Assembly (NCBI GenBank): GCA_965219635.1
Contig: OZ244783.1
Coordinates: 3,162,001 to 3,226,000, forward strand
Direction: 5' to 3'
Length of the DNA stretch: 64,000 bases
Source: JAPOXR01 sp965219635
Lineage (GTDB): Bacteria; Pseudomonadota; Alphaproteobacteria; Rhodobacterales; Rhodobacteraceae
Below the pieces are notes generated by a model. The model searched no databases. It was not told the origin of the DNA and was given only the letters and a program-made list of their open reading frames with translations. Positions within the stretch are counted from its first letter, which is position 1. Each line of letters opens with the position of its first letter. Both the position numbers and the translations under genes were made by a program. Positions 8,171-15,681 of the stretch are shown here, in pieces.

Positions 8171-9514
8171 GTGATGACAAGATTAAGAAACTGGGCTGCT
8201 GCCGCGGCCGCCGGATCAGCGCTGGCGCTGGCCGGCACTGCACTTGCCAACCCGTACGAGAGGTATGAGGGTACGACACTCGTTATCAGCTGGCCTGCTC
8301 TGGCGCACTTTGCTGCTGCCGAAACGCTGCTGGAGGAGTTCACCGAGGAGACGGGTATCGAGGTCGAGGTCGACGCGCTTCAGTATCTGAAGCTGCGGGA
8401 CCGCCAACTCCTCGAAATGTCCAAAGATGAAGGTGAATACGACATCGTCTCCTGGGTTGTCATGTGGAAGGGTGAGTACGTCTCTAAGGGCTTGCTGACA
8501 CCACTTTCGCAGTTCTTCACCAACGGTTCGCTGGTCGACCCGCAATTCGACATCGACGACATTGCTGACGCCTATCTCCAGAACGGAGGCGTCGTCGGGG
8601 GCAAGAAGGGCTATATGCCTGGTAAGTCCGGGGCACTCTACGGGCTGCCATTCGGTGCGGAGACCTCGATTCTCGCCTACCGCAAGGACATCATGGAAGA
8701 GCAGGGACTCGATGTTCCAACGACCTATGATGAACTTCGGGAGGTCATGACCAAGCTCCATGAAGCCGGAATCCCCGCAATGACATCACGCGGTCAGACC
8801 GGCCACCAGGTCACAGCCGGATGGCTGCTTCACCTGGCTCCGATGGGCGGAAAGATCTTTGATGACGAGTGGAACCCCGTGATCAATTCGCCGGAAGCGG
8901 TCAAGGCTGCCGAATTCATGCGTCATGTGGTCCAGACGGGACCAACCGGAATCGAAACCTTCGGGTTCGGCGAAGCATCCGCTGCCTTCCTGCAAGGCGA
9001 TGCCGCGCTTTATCTCGACACGCTGAAGATTGCCGCCATGTCGCGCAATCCGAGCCTGTCGAAAGTCGACGGTATGGTTGGCTATGCCTTGCATCCGACA
9101 GACACAAGGTGCGGTTCCGAGACCGGCGGCTTCGCTATCGGGATTCCGGCGAATTCGCAGAATCAGGAAGCTGCATTCCTGCTCATCCAGTATCTGACCA
9201 ACAAGCATGGCGATCAGCGGATGGTTGACCTCGGAGGCGACCCGGTTCGGATATCGACCCTCGAGAACAACGCCGACAGGTTCGCGGACTATCCGGTTGT
9301 TGCAGAACAGCTGCCTTGCGCAGATCCGGACTGGCGCCCGCTGATCCCGGAGTGGAACGAGCTTAACATCGATGTTCTCGGTCAGGCGCTGACCAAGGTC
9401 ATCACCACGAATGATCCCATTCAGCCGATCATGGACGAGGCCAACGAAAAGGCCCGGGCCATCATGGAGCGTGAAGGGTATTATTCCTGGGCAAAGTACC
9501 GGCAGGGCAACTGA
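8171..9514 (+). CDS. extracellular solute-binding protein, sugar-type ABC transporter
   Basis: About 447 aa. A Sec signal peptide (MTRLRNW, a hydrophobic alanine-rich core, then GTALA before NPYERY) indicates a periplasmic protein. The mature part is a family 1 solute-binding fold, with features such as GKSGALYGLPFG, a central YDELREVMTKL stretch and a tail ending near AIMEREGYYSW. It delivers substrate to the permeases downstream. AAGGAGG at 8155-8161 lies nine bases before a GTG at 8171 and twelve before an ATG at 8174; either could start translation. The neighbourhood points to a carboxylate or acyl-linked substrate rather than a standard sugar, but this is not proven. Confidence 0.9.
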   Translation: MMTRLRNWAAAAAAGSALALAGTALANPYERYEGTTLVISWPALAHFAAAETLLEEFTEETGIEVEVDALQYLKLRDRQLLEMSKDEGEYDIVSWVVMWKGEYVSKGLLTPLSQFFTNGSLVDPQFDIDDIADAYLQNGGVVGGKKGYMPGKSGALYGLPFGAETSILAYRKDIMEEQGLDVPTTYDELREVMTKLHEAGIPAMTSRGQTGHQVTAGWLLHLAPMGGKIFDDEWNPVINSPEAVKAAEFMRHVVQTGPTGIETFGFGEASAAFLQGDAALYLDTLKIAAMSRNPSLSKVDGMVGYALHPTDTRCGSETGGFAIGIPANSQNQEAAFLLIQYLTNKHGDQRMVDLGGDPVRISTLENNADRFADYPVVAEQLPCADPDWRPLIPEWNELNIDVLGQALTKVITTNDPIQPIMDEANEKARAIMEREGYYSWAKYRQGN

Positions 9515-9527
9515 CCTGCCAGCTTCA

Positions 9528-9554
9528 CGGGGCCCGGGCTACGCCCGGGTCCCG
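9528..9554 (+). terminator. strong stem-loop between binding-protein and permease genes
   Basis: A 12-bp stem (one G-U pair) with a TAC loop lies 14 bases after the binding-protein stop and about 35 bases before the permease start. There is no T-run, so it probably acts as a partial terminator or as a 3' mRNA stabiliser for the binding-protein transcript rather than a full stop. Confidence 0.75.
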
Positions 9555-9589
9555 CAAAGATGCAGCATGAATTTGCAAGGGGGAATCGG

Positions 9590-10501
9590 GTGACCAATCA
9601 ACCAGGTCAGTCCGCAGCGCCGGGTTTCCGGAAGCTTGGCCCCTATTTCTTCATTCTTCCGGCCGTCGCCATCATGGTCGCCGGCCTTGTCTATCCGGTT
9701 CTTCAGGCCTTCTATCTCAGCCTTTACGACTGGAAGATCGGCACCAAGCTCGAGGACGCCCCGTTCGTCGGCTTCCGGCACTTCGTCCGGATGATCACAG
9801 ACGACAATGTTCACGAGTCTATCTGGGTAACGCTGCGCTTCGGTTTCTGGACGATTACCATCGAGATGTTTCTCGGCGTGGCGCTTGCCCTTTTGCTGGA
9901 AAAACCGATCCGAGGCGCTTCGGTATTCCGTACGATATTCATATTGCCGCTGATGATCTCACCAGTGGTCGTCGGTCTGATCTGGCGGTACCTGTTCGAT
10001 GCCCGCATCGGATGGATCAACTACTACATCGGAAAGATCGGCATTGAGCCACAGGTATGGCTGGGAAATGCCGACCTGGCATTTTTCGCAATTGTCTTCA
10101 CCGACATCTGGCAGTGGACGCCGTTCATCTTCATCATCGTCATTGCCGGCCTGCAGGCGCTTCCTTCGGAGATTCTGGAAGCGAGCAAGATAGATGGCGC
10201 CAACTGGTGGCAGCACATCCTGTTCGTGAAGCTGCCGATGATCCGGTCAATCCTGCTGATCGCACTGCTGCTCAGGTTGATTGATGTGTTCCGGGCTCTT
10301 GAAGTCATGTACATTCTGACTGGAGGTGGTCCGGGACGGGCTACCGAACTGTTATCCCTGCACATCTACAACCGGGCGTTCGAGACGCAGCAGTTGGGCT
10401 ATGCCTCGGCAATCTCCGTCCTGCTTATCGTCATCGTATTTGCGCTCAGCTTTGCCATCCTGGTTGCGGGCAATCCACTCAAGGAAAGATCGGACATCTG
10501 A
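9590..10501 (+). CDS. sugar ABC transporter permease (MalF type)
   Basis: A 303-aa inner-membrane permease with about six transmembrane segments. The ATPase-coupling (EAA) loop is EASKIDGANWWQHILFVKLP near residues 195-215. The GTG at 9590 directly follows AAGGGGGAA and gives a protein starting VTNQPGQ; an ATG at 9560 just beyond the upstream hairpin would add ten residues without a good ribosome-binding site. It partners the permease encoded from 10502, with no gap between the two genes. Confidence 0.9.
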   Translation: MTNQPGQSAAPGFRKLGPYFFILPAVAIMVAGLVYPVLQAFYLSLYDWKIGTKLEDAPFVGFRHFVRMITDDNVHESIWVTLRFGFWTITIEMFLGVALALLLEKPIRGASVFRTIFILPLMISPVVVGLIWRYLFDARIGWINYYIGKIGIEPQVWLGNADLAFFAIVFTDIWQWTPFIFIIVIAGLQALPSEILEASKIDGANWWQHILFVKLPMIRSILLIALLLRLIDVFRALEVMYILTGGGPGRATELLSLHIYNRAFETQQLGYASAISVLLIVIVFALSFAILVAGNPLKERSDI

Positions 10502-11341
10502 ATGGCTGCGAGAGTTATCGGAGGGCGCCAGGCCGTGATTTCCCACTACGCCTCGCTCATAGTGCTTGCCCTTATCACCCTGATGCCGATCTGGGTCATG
10601 GTATCGACAGGCTTCAAGAATGATGTCCTTGTCCAGCAGAAGGAACCGGTCTGGTTCTTCTTCGTCCCGACACTGGTGAATTACGAGCACATCATGACCC
10701 GGGGCAACTTCGATGTGTATCTCTGGAACTCGATAATCGTCGGCACGCTCTCGACCCTCTTCACCCTGCTTTTCGGAGGCTTCTGCGCCTACGCTCTGGC
10801 CCGGACTCAGTTCCGGGGGCGGGTATTGGTGGCAAATTCCACCCTGCTGGTCCGGATGGTGCCGCCAGCGGTACTGGCAGTTCCGGCCTTTGCCATGGTG
10901 GTGAATTTTGGCCTGAACAATGACCTTGCCGTTCTGACCTTCTTCTACACTGCACTGAATCTGCCCTTTGCGATTTGGTTGCTGTTTGGCTTCTTCAAGC
11001 AGATCCCGGTCGAACTGGAAGAGGCGGCAATCGTCGACGGCGCATCACCGCTTCAGGTGTTCTTCCGGGTGCTACTGCCCCTGATGAAGTCCGGCTACGC
11101 TGTGGCCGGCATCTTCACATTCCGCATCGCCTGGAACGAATTCATTCTTGCCCTGCTGCTCACCGGCCGCAAGACGCGCACCTTGCCGGTCGGCGCTGCC
11201 GGATACATCACTGACACGGGTGTCGAATGGGGCCGGATAATGGCCATGGGGACGTTGATCGTTATCCCGCCGCTGATATTCACATTCTTTGCTGCCCGGC
11301 AGATCATTGCCGGCATGACTGCGGGAGCCGTCAAGGGCTGA
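10502..11341 (+). CDS. sugar ABC transporter permease (MalG type)
   Basis: A 279-aa permease of about six transmembrane segments. The coupling loop is EEAAIVDGASPLQVFFRVLLP near residues 173-193, and the C-terminal end FFAARQIIAGMTAGAVKG is typical of MalG-type subunits. It starts immediately after the stop of the first permease and closes the long forward operon begun at 3122. The next 193 bp hold no gene and lead into an accessory region with a different character. Confidence 0.92.
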   Translation: MAARVIGGRQAVISHYASLIVLALITLMPIWVMVSTGFKNDVLVQQKEPVWFFFVPTLVNYEHIMTRGNFDVYLWNSIIVGTLSTLFTLLFGGFCAYALARTQFRGRVLVANSTLLVRMVPPAVLAVPAFAMVVNFGLNNDLAVLTFFYTALNLPFAIWLLFGFFKQIPVELEEAAIVDGASPLQVFFRVLLPLMKSGYAVAGIFTFRIAWNEFILALLLTGRKTRTLPVGAAGYITDTGVEWGRIMAMGTLIVIPPLIFTFFAARQIIAGMTAGAVKG

Positions 11342-11534
11342 CCGATGACATGGGACCATGGATTTCTGGTTTGTGACGTATTTTTGGCAACTTGAACTGT
11401 AGATTCTTGAATGTGGGTGCATCCATTGTCTGGTTCCAGTCCTTTCCAGATAAGGGAGTGTATGAGTGACGTCAGCCGAGAACTGGCCGCCGAAACCCGG
11501 CGATGCTTAACTTGATCCACGATTGGCATCTTGG

Positions 11535-11891
11535 ATGGATTTTTCTGGGAAGACGATAACCTACAGCATTGCAGAAGAGTTCTCCCGGACTCCCGGCGGT
11601 CGCTTCAGAAAGAATGGCCCTTACAGCGGAGAAGCACTTCGCGACGATGTGTTATGCGGGTTGCTTCAAGAAGCCATTGACTCGGACAGCATGTTGGTCA
11701 TCCAGCTAGATGGGACCTCTGGTTACGCTTCAGCCTTCCTGGAGGAAGCACTCGGTGGCTTGATCCGACTTCGAGGATTTGATCGGGAATTGGTCAATCG
11801 TCATCTCAAGATAGAAGCCTTGGATCCTCTGACTGAGGTTTATCGACTGTCCGCAATTCAATACCTGACTGGTTCATTTCCGAAGGTGTGA
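11535..11891 (+). CDS. STAS-like domain (DUF4325) protein
   Basis: A 118-aa protein recognised as a DUF4325 STAS-like member from the pattern GGRFRKNGPYSGEALRDDVL, then VIQLDGTSGYASAFLEEALGGLIR. STAS domains are small regulatory or scaffold folds; DUF4325 proteins are often encoded beside ATPase or helix-turn-helix partners in variable genome regions, and their role is unknown. No such partner is directly adjacent here: the next gene is the AbiEi antitoxin 260 bp downstream. The ATG at 11535 has no strong ribosome-binding site. The gene and its flanks are visibly more AT-rich than the transporter operon before it. Confidence 0.7.
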   Translation: MDFSGKTITYSIAEEFSRTPGGRFRKNGPYSGEALRDDVLCGLLQEAIDSDSMLVIQLDGTSGYASAFLEEALGGLIRLRGFDRELVNRHLKIEALDPLTEVYRLSAIQYLTGSFPKV

Positions 11892-12089
11892 ACCAACTTC
11901 TCGATACTGGCAGATTATTGGTTCATTCACTCTGAGAGGAGTGTCCTGCGGACCAATCACTAAACACAATCGAGTATTGTAAAACGGACACGGCAGATCC
12001 GGATTCAAACGGCTGACCAACCTTGGTTCGGGACTCATGGATCATCCATGAGGTCGAAATTCAGAGGATGGGCATTACCCACCTGAGCC

Positions 12090-12148
12090 TTGACAATACA
12101 TGCACTACTCTGTATAGGCGTCCTTAGGACGCCTATACAGAGTAGTGC
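12090..12148 (+). promoter_or_regulatory. abiE promoter with a 47-bp near-perfect palindrome as probable operator
   Basis: A consensus TTGACA (12090-12095) is followed by a 17-base spacer and TATAGG (12113-12118). Overlapping the spacer, the -10 box and the likely transcription start is a palindrome with two perfect 23-base arms (12102-12124 and 12126-12148) around a single T. AbiEi antitoxins are known to repress their own operon by binding inverted repeats in the promoter, so this is the obvious operator. The arms could also fold as an RNA hairpin if transcription begins further upstream. Confidence 0.75.
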
Positions 12149-12149
12149 T

Positions 12150-13043
12150 TTGAACTTTGCTCGACAACGATTCCATCTGCCAAGGCTCACCCGGGCCGGT
12201 GCATATCTGGCAGAGCAGTTGGAAGCGAACGGCAAGCCTGTCATATCTCGCTCTGAGTTCTTCCGGATTGTTCAGACGATGTACAGGGAGTCGTCTGGCA
12301 AGGGTTTGTTTTTGCGCAGAAGCTCCCCCGACCGTGACGATTTGGTTCGTTTCCGGGCAATGCTGAAATCTGCTGGCGCTATTGCATCAGATCGAGACTA
12401 TGGTTTCCGCGTAATTCGAGTGCTGCATGTGCCCGACCAGCCTGCCGACGACATAGTTTGCCTGGTCGACCGAACCTGCCATGTCGCCTTCTTGTCCGCC
12501 ATGCAACGCTGGAGCCTCACCAATAGAGCTCCGTTCGCGCTGATGCTTGCGCGTCCTGGCCGCGGCTCAGTCAAAAGCCTTGGCTATCGCAAGGATGAAG
12601 CAGCCAACAACCCCTACGGAGTCTCTATCTTGAGGCATCCCACGATGGTGAGGCGCCGCAAGATCGACATATACGAAAACAAGAATGCCGGTCACTTCCA
12701 GACCATTCCAGACTCCCCTGTGCGTGTCTCAACGGTAGGACAGACTTTTTTGGACATGCTGCAGAGGCCGAAGTTGTGTGGAGGCATGTACCATGTTCTG
12801 GATGTTTGGGAAGAACACGCTGAAGCGTTCCTCGACCAGATTGTTGCGGTCATTGACGAGACACCCACAGCAGTGATCAAGAGTAGAGCAGGCTACATTC
12901 TTGAGGAACGATTGGGACTCCATCATCCATCTATCGAAACCTGGAAGACACTGGGACAGCGAGGAGGAAGCCGAAAGCTCAATCCTGACCGCGACTATGC
13001 GCCGGCATTTTCGGAAACCTGGAAGCTATCACTGAATGTCTGA
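12150..13043 (+). CDS. abiEi: AbiEi-type antitoxin, type IV toxin-antitoxin system
   Basis: About 297 aa. The N-terminal part (LPRLTRAGAYLAEQLEANGK and following) has the winged-helix DNA-binding layout of AbiEi antitoxins; the C-terminal domain (VSTVGQTFLDMLQRPKLCGG and following) is the AbiEi antitoxin domain. The antitoxin does two jobs in this family: it represses the operon and opposes the toxin. The start is uncertain: a TTG at 12150 lies just after the palindrome with a weak AGAG upstream, while a TTG at 12090 is part of the -35 box and would translate the palindrome, which is unlikely. Its end overlaps the toxin gene by eight bases. Confidence 0.8.
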   Translation: MNFARQRFHLPRLTRAGAYLAEQLEANGKPVISRSEFFRIVQTMYRESSGKGLFLRRSSPDRDDLVRFRAMLKSAGAIASDRDYGFRVIRVLHVPDQPADDIVCLVDRTCHVAFLSAMQRWSLTNRAPFALMLARPGRGSVKSLGYRKDEAANNPYGVSILRHPTMVRRRKIDIYENKNAGHFQTIPDSPVRVSTVGQTFLDMLQRPKLCGGMYHVLDVWEEHAEAFLDQIVAVIDETPTAVIKSRAGYILEERLGLHHPSIETWKTLGQRGGSRKLNPDRDYAPAFSETWKLSLNV

Positions 13044-13914
13044 GCAAGCATTCTCGGTCGACACTGCCGGTTGGGTTGCAAAGGTTTCCCGCGATCCTGT
13101 CCTCCACCGCCAACGCTGTGTTGTGGAGATTGTCCTCAACGCGGTTGCCGGTTCAGAGCCTCTGAAGGCGGCGTTCTTTCTCAAGGGTGGGATTCTCATG
13201 GGTCTGGCCTACGGAAGCCCGCGGCAAACTACGGATATTGATCTGACCACAAGCCTCGTTGCCGATCAGGGGATCGAGAACCGGATTGGGGCAATGCTGG
13301 ACGCAGCCTTTTGTTGTGCCACGGATTATCTCGGACCTAGCAATCTTGTTCTTCGCACACAGTCTGTGAAGGGCCACCCAAGACGGCACTTCCTTGAAGC
13401 CAGATTTCCGGCCTTGAAGGTAAAGGTCGCCCATGCACACCGAGGTACGAATGAAGAAAGAGCGTTGAACAGGGGAAACGCCTCCAACGTGATAGACATC
13501 GATATTTCGTTCAACGAACCGATAAATCATATGCAAATCTTGACCTTGACTGATGGACGCGAGTTGTATGCCTATGGGCTGATTGACGTAGTGGCGGAGA
13601 AATTCCGAGCATTGCTTCAGCAAGTGCCGCGCAACCGTTACCGGCGGCAGGACATTTTTGATCTCAGTTTTCTTATTCCCAAAATCCACGCAAACAAGAC
13701 CTCTCCCAAGGACATTCTCAAGTCTCTCCACGACAAGTGTTTGGCTCGTGATATCATACCAGATCGTCATTCTCTTGATGACCCCGAGGTCAAGCGACGG
13801 TCCGGAATGGAATGGGACTCCATGTTTCAGGAATTCTCCGATGTACCTGATTTTGAGAAATGCTACGATCGAGTGGCTGCATTCTATAGGTCCTTACCAT
13901 GGATCAGTGTTTAG
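13036..13914 (+). CDS. abiEii: AbiEii-type nucleotidyltransferase toxin
   Basis: A 292-aa protein with the DNA-polymerase-beta-like nucleotidyltransferase signature of AbiEii: KGG near residues 50-52, then LAYGSPRQTTDID near 57-71 with the paired aspartates. Later conserved pieces include VAEKFRALLQQ and RRQDIFDLSFL. AbiEii toxins block growth, and related enzymes modify tRNA 3' ends; abiE systems are known to give abortive phage infection. The start lies within the last eight bases of abiEi, the usual tight coupling. Both partners look intact, so the pair is probably active. Confidence 0.88.
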   Translation: MSEQAFSVDTAGWVAKVSRDPVLHRQRCVVEIVLNAVAGSEPLKAAFFLKGGILMGLAYGSPRQTTDIDLTTSLVADQGIENRIGAMLDAAFCCATDYLGPSNLVLRTQSVKGHPRRHFLEARFPALKVKVAHAHRGTNEERALNRGNASNVIDIDISFNEPINHMQILTLTDGRELYAYGLIDVVAEKFRALLQQVPRNRYRRQDIFDLSFLIPKIHANKTSPKDILKSLHDKCLARDIIPDRHSLDDPEVKRRSGMEWDSMFQEFSDVPDFEKCYDRVAAFYRSLPWISV

Positions 13915-14126
13915 GTCGGGTCCATCACATCGAGAAACTGAACTGAGCGATCTCAACCTGCCGCTGCAGAATGAATCAATGCGAATGAGTTGTTTCGGCT
14001 GAAATGGGATAACCAAGGGACCCCGGGGTGCTCGGGGGCAGATTGGCACCTGCAAATGCAAGATCTCCCACTTATGACAAAACTGCTTTCGAAGTCCCTG
14101 CTAATCCTAACACATGGCCAGTGTTC

Positions 14127-14996
14127 ATGATGCCCGCTGCCAACTCATCGCCAATTTCGGATATCATCCCGAAAACCGCAGAACGCAGAGCGCACGGCGA
14201 GGCGAAAGCCGTATTCGTCAAAAAGCACGGCAAAACCTGCCTTAGTCACCTGCATCATATCTGGCCCTGCCGGATTCTGTTGCCAGCTCCTCCGACTGAC
14301 GGGCGAATTGAGGCCGTTATTGCCAATAGTGGAGGCGGCGTTGTTGGCGGTGACCGGATGCAGGTTAAGATTGAAGCAGGCCAGGGGTCGGCTGTAACAG
14401 TTACTTCTCAGGCAGCAGAAAAAGTCTATCGCTCGCCCACGGCAGTTGTGTCCGAAATGAGTACAGATGTCTCGGTTGCATCGGAAGCCAGACTGGAGTG
14501 GGTGCCACATGAGACAATCCTGTTTGAAGGTGCAAGACTGCGACGCCAGGCTCGCCTAGACCTTTCGAAATCCGCAATGGCACTTTGCGCAGATGTGATC
14601 GTGTTCGGGAGACGGGCACGGGGAGAGGGATTTGTGGAAGGCATGCTGCATGATGAATGGCGAGTCTACCGGGATGGCTGCCTAGTATGGGCCGACATTC
14701 TCCACCTCGAGTCAGGGTTGAGCGGCAGCTTGACCAACCGATTTTCCTTCGGAAACGCAGCCGCCATCGCCTTGGTTGTCTGCCAGACTTCTAATCCCGA
14801 AGCAGTGCGGGACACAGCCCGCAGACTGCTCGGCGAAAACCCTGATTGCGGTTTCACTGTAGTCAACGGTCTTGCAATCGGACGGTTTGTATATGAAGAT
14901 GCAGTGAGGCTGCGAAGGTCCATTTCGGAACTCTGGCTGGGTCTTCGCCCTCTCGTCGGGGGCAGCGGTGCATTGCCCCGCGTTTGGGAGTGCTAA
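14127..14996 (+). CDS. ureD: urease accessory protein UreD (UreH)
   Basis: About 289 aa. Recognised from RAHGEAKAVFVKKHGKTCLSHL, then IANSGGGVVGGDRMQVKIEAG, SQAAEKVYRS and WVPHETILFEGARLRR. UreD is the scaffold that joins UreF and UreG to apo-urease for nickel insertion. The start is uncertain: adjacent ATG codons at 14127 and 14130 fit, and an alternative start near 14028 would add about 33 residues without family similarity. It is the first gene of the urease operon, 212 bp downstream of the AbiEii toxin; no clear promoter was seen. Confidence 0.9.
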   Translation: MMPAANSSPISDIIPKTAERRAHGEAKAVFVKKHGKTCLSHLHHIWPCRILLPAPPTDGRIEAVIANSGGGVVGGDRMQVKIEAGQGSAVTVTSQAAEKVYRSPTAVVSEMSTDVSVASEARLEWVPHETILFEGARLRRQARLDLSKSAMALCADVIVFGRRARGEGFVEGMLHDEWRVYRDGCLVWADILHLESGLSGSLTNRFSFGNAAAIALVVCQTSNPEAVRDTARRLLGENPDCGFTVVNGLAIGRFVYEDAVRLRRSISELWLGLRPLVGGSGALPRVWEC

Positions 14997-15053
14997 CCTG
15001 AACCGGAACCGACGACCGCATCACAACATCTCCACCCGTTCTCAGGAGGATTC

Positions 15054-15356
15054 ATGCATCTTACACCAAGAGAAAAAGACAAACTGCTGATTTCCATGGC
15101 GGCGATTGTAGCTCGCAGGCGACTTGCAAGGGGCGTCAAGTTGAACCACCCAGAGGCAGTTGCCTTGGTCAGCGACTTCGTCGTGGAGGGGGCAAGGGAT
15201 GGAAAAGGCGTTGCTGAACTCATGCTGGAGGGAGGGTCCGTACTAACCAGGGACCAGGTGATGGAAGGAGTTGCCGAAATGATCCCCGAAATCCAGGTCG
15301 AAGCCACTTTCCCAGACGGCACGAAGCTAGTCACCGTGCATGAACCGATCCGTTGA
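15054..15356 (+). CDS. ureA: urease subunit gamma
   Basis: A 100-aa protein starting MHLTPREKDKLLISMAAIVA, with the full family pattern through LNHPEAVALVSDFVVEGARDG and ending PDGTKLVTVHEPI. The gamma subunit packs against the catalytic alpha subunit in the cytoplasmic urease complex, which splits urea into ammonia and carbamate. An AGGAGG lies just upstream of the ATG. It follows ureD by 57 bp and precedes ureB closely. Confidence 0.97.
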   Translation: MHLTPREKDKLLISMAAIVARRRLARGVKLNHPEAVALVSDFVVEGARDGKGVAELMLEGGSVLTRDQVMEGVAEMIPEIQVEATFPDGTKLVTVHEPIR

Positions 15357-15366
15357 GGCAGATGCA

Positions 15367-15678
15367 ATGATCCCAGGTGAAATCCTTACCCGACCCGGAA
15401 CAATTCTCCTCAACGAGTCCCGCGAGACACTCACACTGACCGTGGCAAATGCCGGCGATCGCCCTGTTCAGGTGGGCTCCCATTACCATTTTTTTGAGAC
15501 CAATCCGGAATTGCAGTTCGACCGCGATTCAGCACTCGGTTTCCGGCTGGATATACCAGCAGGCACCGCCGTCCGCTTTGAACCGGGGCAAACCCGAACT
15601 GTTCAACTAGTCGCCTTTGCTGGAAATCGGATCATTCATGGATTCCAGGGGCGCATCAACGGCCGGTTGGGAGGTTGA
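15367..15678 (+). CDS. ureB: urease subunit beta
   Basis: A 103-aa beta subunit with MIPGEILTRPG at the start, then VQVGSHYHFFETN and a C-terminal segment leading to the conserved FEPGQTRTVQLV and INGRLGG. The ATG at 15367 gives the standard family start and has GAGG eight bases upstream; an in-frame start inside ureA would add nine residues. It is followed by ureC after only three bases, indicating coupled translation of the structural subunits. Confidence 0.96.
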   Translation: MIPGEILTRPGTILLNESRETLTLTVANAGDRPVQVGSHYHFFETNPELQFDRDSALGFRLDIPAGTAVRFEPGQTRTVQLVAFAGNRIIHGFQGRINGRLGG

Positions 15679-15681
15679 CGC

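Noticed and set aside
12035..12244. 69-codon reverse frame through the abiE palindrome
   Set aside because: It exists because the palindrome reads the same on both strands; no start signal and no family similarity.
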